From an uncultured Opitutales bacterium (lineage in GTDB: Bacteria > Verrucomicrobiota > Verrucomicrobiia > Opitutales > Intestinicryptomonadaceae), in assembly GCA_900548185.1 (NCBI GenBank), contig URJJ01000026.1:1-41323 (forward strand): 41,323 nucleotides of DNA, read 5' to 3'. Under the pieces are notes generated by a model. That model was given only the letters and a program-made list of their open reading frames with translations. It was not told the DNA's origin and made no database searches. The translations under genes were made by a program, and so were the position numbers. Of this stretch, positions 23,169 to 32,147 are shown in pieces; within the stretch, counting starts at the first letter, position 1, and every line of letters begins with the position of its first letter.

Positions 23169-24653
23169 ATGAAAATCGCAGCATCCTTTAAAAGCGCCGC
23201 AATTTTATGCGCGGCAATTCTTGCGGCATCCCCGGCCATTTGCGAAGTCAAGCCCGCCAGGATTTTTTCCGACAACATGGTAATCCAGGCAAACGCCCCG
23301 ATACGGGTATGGGGCACGGCCGAAAAAGGCGAAAAAGTCAGCGTGGAGTTTCTTGGCTCAACCGCCTCAACAGTCGCCGACGAAAACGGGAACTGGCGCG
23401 TCAGCCTGCCGCCCAAAAAGTATCTGAAGGAGGGGGCCGAACTCACGATAAGAGGAATAAACAAAATCGTTTACAGGGACGTCCTTGTGGGCGAGGTATG
23501 GCTCGGCTCAGGGCAGAGCAACATGGAGTTTCAGATACGCCATGTAAAGGAAATGGACGACCTGATAAAAACCAAAAACCTGCCGGAAAACATCCGCTAT
23601 TTCTGGATTCGCGCCCACGGCTCGGAAAAGCCCGAGGACATGCACAACCTGCCCGAGGCTGCCGCATGGAAAAAATACCACAAGGACAACTACGAAACCA
23701 CGCGCGACATGTCCCTGCTTCTTACGCTCTTTGCGCAAAAGCTGAACGCCCAACTGGACGTCCCTGTCGGCGTTATCGGGGCCGCATTCGGAGGCGCGAA
23801 CCTCGAAACATGGATGAGCGAAGAGGCCATAGCGGAAGCCGGGACCTCAAAAGAGGCCGCAGAACTTCTGAAGCGGTGCAGGCAGTGGCATAACGACGAC
23901 GTAAAACGCTGGGAGGCGCACGAAAAGCGCGACACGCTGCGCTATCCGCGCATAAATTACGAAAGCCGCCCGTCGCAGTCTTACAACGCCATGATACACC
24001 CCATAATCCCGTTTTCAATACGCGGCGTTTTGTGGTATCAGGGCGAGATGAATTCCGGGCCCGAACTTTACCTCAAGCAATTCCCGTTCTACGCAAAAAT
24101 GATGCGCAAAGTTTTTGAGAACCCCAAAATGCCGATTTATACGGTCCAGTTGCCAGACTACAAGGAAAAGCACTGGCCAAAAATGAGGGACGTGCAGCGC
24201 AAACTTGCAGACATGGTGGAAAACAGCGGGATGGCCGTCACGATAGACGGGCACGAAATCGACCTGCACCCCCGCGACAAGACCATGGTTGTGGACAGGC
24301 TTTCGAGGATGGTTCTTGCGGACAATTACGGCGTAAAAATCGTCTCGCGCTCGCCTTCGCCCGTTAATGCTGCGGCCTCCGGAGGCACGGTGAAAGTAAC
24401 CTTCAAGGATGTCGCAAACGGATTGAAATTAAAGGACGGCAGGGAAGTCCGCACGTTTGAGCTGGCTGGCGAGGACGGCAGGTTCCACCCCGCCCCGGCA
24501 AAAATCCTCTCAAAAGACTCCGTTTTGGTTGGGCCTTCAAAGGAAGTCCCGAACCCCGCAAAGGTGCGGTATGCCTGGGCTCCGGACCCCGACGTAAACC
24601 TCTATAACAGCGGGGACCTTCCAGCATCGCCATTCGAGCTTGATTTGAACTGA
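23169..24653 (+). CDS. Sialate O-acetylesterase family protein
   Basis: A 494-residue exported SGNH-type esterase of the sialate O-acetylesterase family. A signal peptide (MKIAASFKSAAILCAAILAA, cleavage near ICE) is followed by a beta-rich N-domain. The catalytic core has the nucleophile Ser117 in WLGSGQSNMEF, the GVLWYQGEMNS block, and Asp365/His367 in EIDLHPRDK completing the active site. The family removes O-acetyl groups from sialic acids or from plant polysaccharides such as xylan; the substrate is not decidable here. Its signal peptide places it with the secreted beta-galactosidase. The start is set by the signal peptide. It appears to be a single-gene unit. Confidence 0.88.
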   Translation: MKIAASFKSAAILCAAILAASPAICEVKPARIFSDNMVIQANAPIRVWGTAEKGEKVSVEFLGSTASTVADENGNWRVSLPPKKYLKEGAELTIRGINKIVYRDVLVGEVWLGSGQSNMEFQIRHVKEMDDLIKTKNLPENIRYFWIRAHGSEKPEDMHNLPEAAAWKKYHKDNYETTRDMSLLLTLFAQKLNAQLDVPVGVIGAAFGGANLETWMSEEAIAEAGTSKEAAELLKRCRQWHNDDVKRWEAHEKRDTLRYPRINYESRPSQSYNAMIHPIIPFSIRGVLWYQGEMNSGPELYLKQFPFYAKMMRKVFENPKMPIYTVQLPDYKEKHWPKMRDVQRKLADMVENSGMAVTIDGHEIDLHPRDKTMVVDRLSRMVLADNYGVKIVSRSPSPVNAAASGGTVKVTFKDVANGLKLKDGREVRTFELAGEDGRFHPAPAKILSKDSVLVGPSKEVPNPAKVRYAWAPDPDVNLYNSGDLPASPFELDLN

Positions 24654-24948
24654 GTCCGCTTTCTGAAAAAGCCCAAGGCGGGTTTTGCGCGCATTTTATC
24701 GTTCGCGCATCTCCCCGCCCGTCCGGCCGTTTTCGGCAAATACGCCCTCTTTGAGCGCGCAAGATTGAAGCCGGGCGCAGGACGCCCTCCGGGGCGGACG
24801 CAAAGCCCGCCCCGCCTTTGGAACAGCTTTTGCATAACAGCGCCATGCCCTGCCGCAAAACGCCGTTTGCGGCCGTTTAGGACGGCTCCCCATTCCGGCA
24901 AATCATGGCGATACGCTTCAAAAAAATGCGTCGCCCTGCCAGAGGGGT

Positions 24949-25974
24949 TCAGACCGTGCTTCTGCGCGTAAACATCGTCGGAACAACGAGGTTCAGGGAC
25001 GGATTCCAGTCCTGCATCTGCCTTGCAACAAGGGTGCCCAGATTGTAAAAATCTATGGATATTGTAGCGACGCCGTCTGCGACAACCGACTTTATAGGGG
25101 TGTCGTCGTAGGTTATCACGCCGAAGTCATCCTTGACTTTCATGCCTGCGGACTTTGCGGCGAGCAAAAGCTTTACGAGGTGCGCATCATCCATCAGCAT
25201 CCAAAATGTGCCCTTTTTCAAAAGCGACGCGTCAAAATCCGGAAGTATCTCGCAGTCCAGCCCGTTTGCGGCGCAAAAAGACTCGAAGGCCCCTATGCGC
25301 TCCGTGGGATGGAATGTGCGGGGGTTGAAAATCATGTAGAACTTGCGGTATTTGGAAATGAAAGGAAGCGCCTCGCCGAGGGCCTTCTGGAAATTTTCGT
25401 CGCTATTTTGGTAGATGCACGCGCTCGCGCAGCCCTTGATGTCGGCCGGGATGTCGAGGAGCAGAAGCCTGTCCTGCGGTATGCGCAGAACCGACTTGAA
25501 AGTTGATTTGTCGCGCATGGGAAATACCACATAGTATTCAAAACGCCCCACCGCGTCCTCTATGGTGTTTACGAAAGTCTCGGGGTTGTAGCGGTGGGCG
25601 TGATAGGTTATCTGGACGCGGCCGCCTATGTTTTCGTTAATGCCGCGCACGAGCTGCTCCTTGTAGGCGTTGCTCATCACGTCCAAAAGCACAAAGACGT
25701 TGGCCACCTTCCTGTAATGGGACTTTATGACAATGAACCCCTTGCCGTGGCGCGATTCGACGAGGCCTTTGGTTTTAAGCAGGTTGTAAGACTTTACCAC
25801 CGTCTCCCGGGCTATCTTGCACCTCCCCGCAAGTTCATTTATCGACGGGAGCTTCATCCCCTTTTTGAATACGCCGGAATTTATGAGATCGATGAACCGC
25901 TCCTCGATAAATTTCGATTTTGGGGCATGGGAAACTCTGAGGCTCGCGGCAAGCTCGGCTAAAACATCCTTCAT
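24949..25974 (-). CDS. GntR-HTH / LacI-sensor transcriptional regulator
   Basis: A 341-residue regulator. The N-terminal about 80 residues form a GntR-type winged helix: SKFIEERFIDLINSG, MKLPSINELAGRCKIARET, then VVKSYNLLKTKGLVESRHGKG. A periplasmic-binding-protein-like sensor domain (about 90-341) follows, including RIPQDRLLLLDIP and DDFGVITYDDTPIKSV. This AraR-like layout is common for sugar-responsive regulators in Bacteroidota and Verrucomicrobiota. ATG at 25974 is chosen over a TTG six codons upstream because AGGA lies 10 nt before it. It lies between the esterase and skp genes. Targets may include itself and the beta-galactosidase gene, which share a TATAA(C/G)TATA site at their promoters. 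Confidence 0.88.
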   Translation of the reverse strand: MKDVLAELAASLRVSHAPKSKFIEERFIDLINSGVFKKGMKLPSINELAGRCKIARETVVKSYNLLKTKGLVESRHGKGFIVIKSHYRKVANVFVLLDVMSNAYKEQLVRGINENIGGRVQITYHAHRYNPETFVNTIEDAVGRFEYYVVFPMRDKSTFKSVLRIPQDRLLLLDIPADIKGCASACIYQNSDENFQKALGEALPFISKYRKFYMIFNPRTFHPTERIGAFESFCAANGLDCEILPDFDASLLKKGTFWMLMDDAHLVKLLLAAKSAGMKVKDDFGVITYDDTPIKSVVADGVATISIDFYNLGTLVARQMQDWNPSLNLVVPTMFTRRSTV

Positions 25975-26009
25975 TAGGCTGACATCCTGCAAATGGTTTA
26001 AATGAAACT

Positions 26010-26037
26010 GTTATAACTATACTGTTCCATTTTACAA
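26010..26037 (-). promoter_or_regulatory. Candidate promoter/operator of GntR-type regulator
   Basis: On the minus strand TTGTAA (26037-26032) and TATAAC (26015-26010) are 16 bp apart. The plus strand across the -10 reads TATAACTATA, a TATA-N2-TATA dyad that could serve autoregulation. A related site lies at the beta-galactosidase promoter. Confidence 0.45.
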
Positions 26038-26178
26038 GCCCATATTTGCCTTTCCCGCAGTGCGCCGGCAGCATGCAGGAAACGGCGCCCCGCCCTTCCC
26101 GCAGCTCAAAGCCGGCGCATCTGAAAGCGGCTGCCGCCATGAAAAACCGGCTCCATGCCGCGCCAAACATTGAAACGC

Positions 26179-26207
26179 AAAAAAAAGCCGCGCCAAAAAG
26201 GCGCGGC
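26179..26207 (-). terminator. Rho-independent terminator after skp
   Basis: On the minus strand GCCGCGCC and GGCGCGGC form a perfect 8-bp stem with a T5 loop, followed by eight T residues. It lies about 30 bp past the stop codon. Confidence 0.92.
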
Positions 26208-26238
26208 GTGTGAAAGCGGGAATCGTCCCTCAAAAAAC

Positions 26239-26784
26239 TCAGTTCTTGGGGGCGGAAGCGTTTAGCTCCGCTATGACATCTTCGGTGATGTCGGCAGTGG
26301 GCTTTGAGAAGTAGCATGCGTTCTTTTCAACCACAAAATCGGCCTTCTTTGCCTCGGCAATCTTTTCGACAACCTTGACTATATCCTTCTTGTGCTCGGA
26401 AATGACTTCCTTCTGCTGCTCCATGAGCTTCTGCTGGGCCTGGGCCTTCATGCCCTGCATGGTCGCAACGATGTTGCGGATTTCATTCGCCTTGGGGTTC
26501 AGCTCCTTTTCGATAATTTCCTTCTTTGCGGGTTCCGCAAGCACGGGGTTCTGGAGCTTCTTTTCGCCTTCCTGAATTTCGGCTACGAGCTTCTGGCGCT
26601 GGTCTTCAAGCTTCTTCAGCTCTGCGTTTGTCGACTGGAGGGCGCTGGTGAGCTGGTCCTGAACTATCTTGGTCTTATAGTAGTTCTTGTGGACCTGGGC
26701 GAGGTCAACCACATAAATTACGGGATTTGCGTTGAGCGCAACCGCGGTTGCGGCGAGCGCGACAATGGCCATTATTTTTTTCAT
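26239..26784 (-). CDS. Skp/OmpH-family periplasmic chaperone
   Basis: A 181-residue periplasmic chaperone for outer-membrane proteins. A signal peptide (MKKIMAIVALAATAVALNA) is followed by a short beta core (VIYVVDLAQVHKNYYKTK). A long charged coiled-coil arm comes next (about residues 45-145, rich in Lys/Glu/Gln), then a return strand with ADFVVEKNACYFSKPTADIT and DVIAEL. This is the standard Skp architecture and length. It lies directly downstream of bamA, as in many Gram-negatives. A TATAAT box just upstream suggests additional independent transcription. Confidence 0.9.
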   Translation of the reverse strand: MKKIMAIVALAATAVALNANPVIYVVDLAQVHKNYYKTKIVQDQLTSALQSTNAELKKLEDQRQKLVAEIQEGEKKLQNPVLAEPAKKEIIEKELNPKANEIRNIVATMQGMKAQAQQKLMEQQKEVISEHKKDIVKVVEKIAEAKKADFVVEKNACYFSKPTADITEDVIAELNASAPKN

Positions 26785-26803
26785 GTTTTGATTATGCTAT
26801 TTG

Positions 26804-26809
26804 ATTATA
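26804..26809 (-). promoter_or_regulatory. Consensus -10 box upstream of skp
   Basis: A perfect TATAAT on the minus strand lies 20 nt before the skp ATG, in the 67-bp gap after bamA. The -35 region (near 26828-26833) is poor. It would give a short leader and let skp be expressed apart from bamA. Confidence 0.4.
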
Positions 26810-26851
26810 GTAAAAATTTCGGACGGAATGTTCCGTTTTTTTATAAAAAAA

Positions 26852-29224
26852 CTAGAATACGGTACCGAACGAGAAGTTGAATTGCAAGCCGTCATTGTTG
26901 TATTTCCCCGAGGTTATGGGTATGCCGAGGTCTATGCGCATGGGCGCGCCCATAAGGAGGATTCGGAAGCCTATGCCGAAGTCGTCGTTATAGTTTGACG
27001 GATCCCAGTCCCAGGAATCGGCATTTACAAAACCCACGTCGTAGAATACGGCCACGCGGAGGGGGTCGATAATCTGGTAGGAGTATTCGACAGAGATGTA
27101 CCCGAAAGTGTTTCCGCCCTCCGGCTCCTCCGTCGCGGGATCGATGGGGCCGACCTTCCTGTACTTGAATCCGCGCAGGTTGTAGGGGCCGCCGAGGAAG
27201 TACTTTTCAAAGAACGGAACTTCCTTGCCGCCGTACCCGGTGACGCTGCCCGTGCGGCCTACGATGGAAAACACCTGGTTACCGTACCTGAAAAGCGCGA
27301 GCGAATCAAGATGCCTGGATACGGGAATCCACCACCCCGCGCGGGCCTCTACCCTGTACAGGTTGGTCTGGCCCATGAGGGGCCCGCCGGCGACCTGCTG
27401 GAGGATTTCAAAACGCGTGCCGGAAGTCGGCATCATGAGGTCGTCCCTGGTTTCGCGCAGAAAGCTGAGGGATATTTCAGAGAGGGACCTGTGGCCCTGC
27501 TCCGCCTTTATAACCCCCGGGGCGTCCTTTGAGATGTCGTATATTTCGACGTCCTCAAGGGTGTAGCCGAGGCGGCCCTCGACGTTTTCAAAGAGGAGCT
27601 TTCTGAAATAGTGCGTCATGCCGGTGCGGACTTCGGAGTAATAGTCGGAATAGTATCCGGAATCCGTGCGGAATATGTCGAAGCCGTAGGAGAGGTAGCG
27701 GTTGAATATCCACGGGTTTTCAAAGCTGAGGAGTATGGCGCTCGTTTCGAGGCCCAAAGACCCCCTTATCCTGAACTTCTGCCCCGCCCCCTGGAACATG
27801 TTGCGGTAGTTGAGGAAGTCGAAGTTGCTCTGCGACACTTCGGCGGTGGCGACGAAGCTTTCGACCGTGCTGAACCCTGCGCCGAACACGACGTTGCCGG
27901 TCCTGCCCTCCTTGACCACGATGCGCAGGTTCCTACGGTTTGGAATGTTCGTCGTCTCCGGGGAGAGGTTGACGTCGTCGAAGAAGCGCGTCCCCTTCAG
28001 GCGCGCCTGGGAGTCCTCCATTGCGGCGCGCGAGAACACGTCGCCCGGGGCGAGGGCGAGGTCGCGGATTATCACTTCGCTCTGCGTCTTCGTGTTTCCC
28101 TGGATGTTTATGGATTCGAGGTAATACTTTTCGCCCTCGTATATTTCAAATGTGACGTCGATGTCGCCGGTCTTGAGGTTGGGCACGCGCTTGGCGGCAA
28201 CGTCGGCGCCGATGTAGCCGAAGCGGCCGTAATAGTCCCTGATGGCGTCCTTGGTGGCGTCCACGGCGGCGGGGGAGAACACGTCGCCCTCTGCGATTTT
28301 CACACATCGCCTGCGCCTGAGCAGCTCTTCGGGATAGATGTTGGCGCCCTTTATGGCGACCTTCCCCGTCTTATACTGGCGCCCCTCCTCCACGGGGATT
28401 GTTATGTCCATGTAGCCGGGCTCGTCGGGGTCCGGGAAGTCGAGTCTTATTTTGGATTCGTCTATCTTGACGTCGAGATAGCCGTTATTGCGGTAGTACT
28501 GCCTGAGTTTGGAGATGTCCTCCTGGAAGTCCTCGTCCTTGAAGCGGCCGTAGTCCATTATGTACGACACGAGCCACATCCAGGTTGAAGTCTTCATCTG
28601 GTCCAGCAAATCATCGGCGGGGATATGGGCGTTGCCGGTGAAATTTATGTTCTGGATTTTGATGTCTCCGCCCTCGTTTACGTCGAACACGACGGCGCCG
28701 GTTCCGGTCTTGTCGTTGCGCTCTATGGAAGTCTTGACGTCGGCGAACGAATAGCCCTTTTTGCGGTAGTATTCGACAATCTTGTCGGCGTCGCGCTTTA
28801 TCTGGCGCTCGTCCAGGACGCCGCCTGCGGAGCTTGAAATCTGGTCGCGCAGGCGCGCGGTGGAATATGTGGTGTTGCCCCTGAAGGCTATCTGGGCGAT
28901 GCGGTACTTGGGGCGCACCACCAGGCTTATGTCGAGCCTGCCAGCGGGGGTGAGAGACCTCTTTGCCTCCACGGTCTCGTAGAGGCCGGTATCGTAGAGC
29001 GACTTTATGGAGAGATCCAGCGACCTCTGGTCAAACGGTATTCCCGAACGCACCTTCACATGCGCCAGCACTGCGTCCTTGGAGACCTGCTGGGGCCCCT
29101 CGACCGCAACCGAAATCTTGTCGACGACGAGGCTGGACTGCATCTGAGCCGGGAGCAGGCCGCAGGAAAACAATATTATTGCGGAGGCCGCGAGCGTCAG
29201 CGGGCCCTTTTTAAAAATTCTCAT
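26852..29224 (-). CDS. bamA: Outer-membrane protein assembly factor BamA
   Basis: A 790-residue Omp85 protein, the core of the complex that inserts beta-barrel proteins into the outer membrane. A signal peptide (LAASAIILFSCGLLPAQ) is followed by about 400 residues of successive POTRA domains, with repeated VxF.GN-type segments such as IAQIAFRGNTTYS, IQNINFTGNAHI and LESINIQGNTKT. The C-terminal 16-strand barrel contains FFEKYFLGGPYNLRGFKYR (the conserved R-G-F/Y segment) and ends FNFSFGTVF with a terminal aromatic. The ATG at 29224 is preferred over the GTG one codon upstream. The start overlaps the dnaB 3' end by 14 bases, an unusual coupling. Confidence 0.95.
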   Translation of the reverse strand: MRIFKKGPLTLAASAIILFSCGLLPAQMQSSLVVDKISVAVEGPQQVSKDAVLAHVKVRSGIPFDQRSLDLSIKSLYDTGLYETVEAKRSLTPAGRLDISLVVRPKYRIAQIAFRGNTTYSTARLRDQISSSAGGVLDERQIKRDADKIVEYYRKKGYSFADVKTSIERNDKTGTGAVVFDVNEGGDIKIQNINFTGNAHIPADDLLDQMKTSTWMWLVSYIMDYGRFKDEDFQEDISKLRQYYRNNGYLDVKIDESKIRLDFPDPDEPGYMDITIPVEEGRQYKTGKVAIKGANIYPEELLRRRRCVKIAEGDVFSPAAVDATKDAIRDYYGRFGYIGADVAAKRVPNLKTGDIDVTFEIYEGEKYYLESINIQGNTKTQSEVIIRDLALAPGDVFSRAAMEDSQARLKGTRFFDDVNLSPETTNIPNRRNLRIVVKEGRTGNVVFGAGFSTVESFVATAEVSQSNFDFLNYRNMFQGAGQKFRIRGSLGLETSAILLSFENPWIFNRYLSYGFDIFRTDSGYYSDYYSEVRTGMTHYFRKLLFENVEGRLGYTLEDVEIYDISKDAPGVIKAEQGHRSLSEISLSFLRETRDDLMMPTSGTRFEILQQVAGGPLMGQTNLYRVEARAGWWIPVSRHLDSLALFRYGNQVFSIVGRTGSVTGYGGKEVPFFEKYFLGGPYNLRGFKYRKVGPIDPATEEPEGGNTFGYISVEYSYQIIDPLRVAVFYDVGFVNADSWDWDPSNYNDDFGIGFRILLMGAPMRIDLGIPITSGKYNNDGLQFNFSFGTVF

Positions 29225-30656
29225 CACGCTTGGAATAGTTGGAGTACTTGGTAAGATTTCTGTTGAACATGAGGGTTATGTCTCCCGTCGGACCGCTTCG
29301 CTGCTTTGCGATGATGAGTTTAACCAGGCGCTGGTCGCCTGTCATGCCGTTTTCCCCATCAGAGCTGTCAGATTTGCGCATCCAACTCAAGAGCAAAATC
29401 ACGTCCGCGTCCTGTTCTATGGAGCCGGATTCGCGGAGCTGGCTTGCCTTCGGGTCGCCCATGCCCTCCTTTTCGCTCTCGCGGTTGAGCTGGGCAAGGA
29501 CTATGACCGGAACGTCCAGCTCCTTTGCCATGGCCTTCATGCCGCGCGACATTTCCGCAACCTGCTGTTCGCGGGGCGCGCGGCTGTCCACGCCCTTTAG
29601 GAGCTGAAGGTAGTCCACGACTATGAGCCCTATGTCGTGCTGCTGCTTGAGCCTCCTGGCCTTGGCGCGCATTTCGAGTATGTTTATGTCGGAAGTGTCG
29701 TCTATCCAGAGCGGGGCGTTCCGCATTTCCATGCCGGCGTTTTTGATGTCCTGGGTCTGGCTGTTTGCGATGGTGCCCTGGCGCAGCTTGTGCTGGTTGA
29801 TGCCCGCGCGCGCGCAGAGCATTCGCATTATGAGCTGTTCGGCGCCCATCTCCAGGGAGAACACGAGGGTCGGAATCGGCTTTTTCTTGTTGAAAATCGC
29901 GGCCTCGGCGATGTTGAGCGCAATCGAAGTCTTGCCCGTGCCCGGGCGGCCCGCGATGACTATCATCTCCTTGCCGTGCAGGCCGCGCGTCATGTCGTCC
30001 AAATCCTTAAAGCCAGTCGGAACCCCCGAAACCTCGCCTCGGTTTACGATGAGCTGGTTTATCATCGCCATGGCGTCCTCAACCTTGGCGCCTATCTGCT
30101 GGGCCGAATCGCTTATGCGGTCCTGGCTTATGGAAAGTATCTTGCCCTCCACGTCCTCAAGGAACATATCGAGCGTGTCGGTGTTGGAGCCGGCGCGCTC
30201 TATGGTGTCGTGGCACGTCAGGATGAGGGTGCGCAAAAAGTACTTTTCGCGGACTATTTCGAGCCAGTGGCGGAAATGGGCGTAGGTTTCGACCCTTCCT
30301 GCGATTTCGCTTATCGCGGCTATGCCGCCTACCGACTTCAGGAGCCCGTCGGATTCGAGCTTGTCGGCAAGGACAATTTCATCGATTGGCTTTCCGTCGT
30401 TAAAAAGCGACACTATCGCGGAGAATATCTTGCGGTGCGGCGCGTAGTAAAAATACTCCTCCCTGAGCTTGGATGCGATGCAGACGTTCAGAACCTCCCC
30501 GCGCCCGTCCAGCATCATGCTGGCCAGAAGCCCCTGCTCGGCGTCGAGGTTGTGCGGGAGTTCCTGCCCGATGAGCTTCTCGGCGCTTTCGCGGGCCGCG
30601 TCCGCTGAAACGCTCTGGCGCGATCTGGAAATTTTCCTTGGGCTGTCCTCTTTCAT
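29211..30656 (-). CDS. dnaB: Replicative DNA helicase DnaB
   Basis: A 481-residue hexameric helicase that unwinds DNA at the replication fork. The N-terminal DnaG-interacting domain begins LPHNLDAEQGLLASMML (about residues 34-50). A linker leads to the RecA-like motor, with Walker A AGRPGTGKTS, Walker B LIVVDYLQLL, and the later motifs REQQVAEMSRGMKAMAKEL and QLRESGSIEQDADVI. Length and motifs are typical and no intein is present. The 3' end overlaps bamA by 14 bases. TTGAGC/TATAAA with an 18-bp spacer, upstream at 30713-30684, is a weak promoter candidate. No Shine-Dalgarno is seen. Confidence 0.96.
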   Translation of the reverse strand: MKEDSPRKISRSRQSVSADAARESAEKLIGQELPHNLDAEQGLLASMMLDGRGEVLNVCIASKLREEYFYYAPHRKIFSAIVSLFNDGKPIDEIVLADKLESDGLLKSVGGIAAISEIAGRVETYAHFRHWLEIVREKYFLRTLILTCHDTIERAGSNTDTLDMFLEDVEGKILSISQDRISDSAQQIGAKVEDAMAMINQLIVNRGEVSGVPTGFKDLDDMTRGLHGKEMIVIAGRPGTGKTSIALNIAEAAIFNKKKPIPTLVFSLEMGAEQLIMRMLCARAGINQHKLRQGTIANSQTQDIKNAGMEMRNAPLWIDDTSDINILEMRAKARRLKQQHDIGLIVVDYLQLLKGVDSRAPREQQVAEMSRGMKAMAKELDVPVIVLAQLNRESEKEGMGDPKASQLRESGSIEQDADVILLLSWMRKSDSSDGENGMTGDQRLVKLIIAKQRSGPTGDITLMFNRNLTKYSNYSKRDENF

Positions 30657-30989
30657 TGCAGAATGCCGTTTTTAAAAGGCAGATTTATAAAGCAAGCCCG
30701 CGGGCCCGCTCAACCACAAAATTATAAAAAGCTCTCCGGGCCGGAGGCGGGAATGCGAGGCGGAGGCGGCGCCCGGGCGGGCGGATTTCACTGGGCCGCA
30801 CGGATTGCAACTGCCCCGAAGGAAGTTAAAAAACGGATGATGCCGTTTTTCGCACACAGGCCCCAGGAATATCCATTCCGACTCCATCCCAACAAAAAAT
30901 TTTGCCATTATATCTCAATCTTCCATCCAATCCATGTCGGGCTTTTTTATTTGTATTTGCCAATGTATCATGTACGCTTGCAAAAAATT
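30657..30989. other. Divergent intergenic region between dnaB and acyltransferase
   Basis: It holds 5' regions for two diverging genes. A dnaB promoter candidate (TTGAGC, 18 bp, TATAAA) lies at 30713-30684 on the minus strand. The acyltransferase frame extends upstream through here, but that part is GC-driven and unlike the family, so it is not called coding. Confidence 0.45.
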
Positions 30990-32147
30990 ATGCCCAGTCC
31001 AAAAACGGAAAACGAAAACGCCAGCCCTTCAGGCTCCGCAACGGCGGACAAAATCCCTCCCTTTCAAAGCAGGAAGATAGTTTTTCTGGGATTCATCCTT
31101 TCCATAGCGGTCATGGTAAGGCATGCGGGCAACACGGCTTATTATCAGCATCTTCCGGACGGCCCGATGCGTCTGGCAAACTATGCGGTGCAGACATTTT
31201 TCTCGGATTTTATAGGCGGGGCCGCCGTGCCGATGTTCTTCATAATCTCGGCATTTTTATTTTTCACAAATTACACGACGGCTCTCTGGCCCTCAAAAGT
31301 TAAAAGCCGCATCGGCACGCTGCTTGTCCCCTACCTGATATGGAGCGCCTTCGCCCTGGCGCTCTTTTCCGCAGCATGCGCGCTCCCTCCCGTCGCCGAG
31401 CGCATGAACGGCGGAATGGGCGGGGTGAACTTCACGCCGCTTTGCATACTAAAGGACATTGTGACGGCGCGCTTTGCGGAGGTGCTGTGGTTTATCTACC
31501 AGCTTATGGCCTATATCCTGTTTTCGCCTGCGATATATCTGGCGGCAAAAAACAGGCGCACGTTTGCCGTATCCGCCATCGCCCTGTTTGCATACCTGTC
31601 GGCATGGTGTACGGATTATATGGAAGGCTCCGTCCTCACCATACGCCCCGCCGGGCTTTTCTACTACCTTCTCGGCGCCGGCATGGCCCTGCACTTTAGA
31701 AGCGCAGCCCTCGTCCAGACGGGATGGCGCCAAACGCTCGCCATGGGCGCAGGAGGCGCTGTTTGCTTCATATGCCAGAAGTGCTTGGATATACCGTTCC
31801 TATTCATTTCATATACCCTCCTTATGTGCGCTTTCTTTTGGCAGGCGGCGGGGCTTCTCATGCCGAAAACCCTCGGCTGGATAATGCACATATCGTTTTA
31901 CATTTACGCATCGCACATATTTCTGGTGATACCGATTAAAAAGGCGCTGTTTTTCGCCCTGCCAAAAACCGGATTCTTTTCCCTGCTAAATTACGCTCTT
32001 TCCGTGGCAATGACTGCCGCCATTGTTTTCGCTTCGGCGTATTTCATATCGAAGAAATTTCCATTTTTGTGGAAGCTCATAAACGGCGGGCGCGGAAAAG
32101 CCGCAGCTTCCCGAAAAAAGATTGCAGGAAATACCTCCCCCGCCTGA
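30990..32147 (+). CDS. Acyltransferase family 3 membrane protein
   Basis: A 385-residue inner-membrane protein with about ten hydrophobic segments, matching acyltransferase 3 (O-acyltransferase) proteins that transfer acetyl or other acyl groups to surface polysaccharides or lipids. The conserved histidine near the first membrane segment is in IAVMVRHAGNT. Other family-like segments are GGAAVPMFFIISAFLFF, LLVPYLIWSAFAL, LWFIYQLMAYILF and the late YIYASHIFLVIPI. The start at MPSPKTENEN is chosen because the family begins shortly after; an ATG nine codons upstream is possible. No partner gene for a specific glycan is adjacent, so the substrate is unknown. Confidence 0.82.
   Translation: MPSPKTENENASPSGSATADKIPPFQSRKIVFLGFILSIAVMVRHAGNTAYYQHLPDGPMRLANYAVQTFFSDFIGGAAVPMFFIISAFLFFTNYTTALWPSKVKSRIGTLLVPYLIWSAFALALFSAACALPPVAERMNGGMGGVNFTPLCILKDIVTARFAEVLWFIYQLMAYILFSPAIYLAAKNRRTFAVSAIALFAYLSAWCTDYMEGSVLTIRPAGLFYYLLGAGMALHFRSAALVQTGWRQTLAMGAGGAVCFICQKCLDIPFLFISYTLLMCAFFWQAAGLLMPKTLGWIMHISFYIYASHIFLVIPIKKALFFALPKTGFFSLLNYALSVAMTAAIVFASAYFISKKFPFLWKLINGGRGKAAASRKKIAGNTSPA

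Noticed and set aside
24654..24948. Terminator after the esterase gene (AAGCCC..GGGTTT at about 24669-24686)
   Set aside because: The stem is short and the T-run is only four bases, so it is too weak to list.
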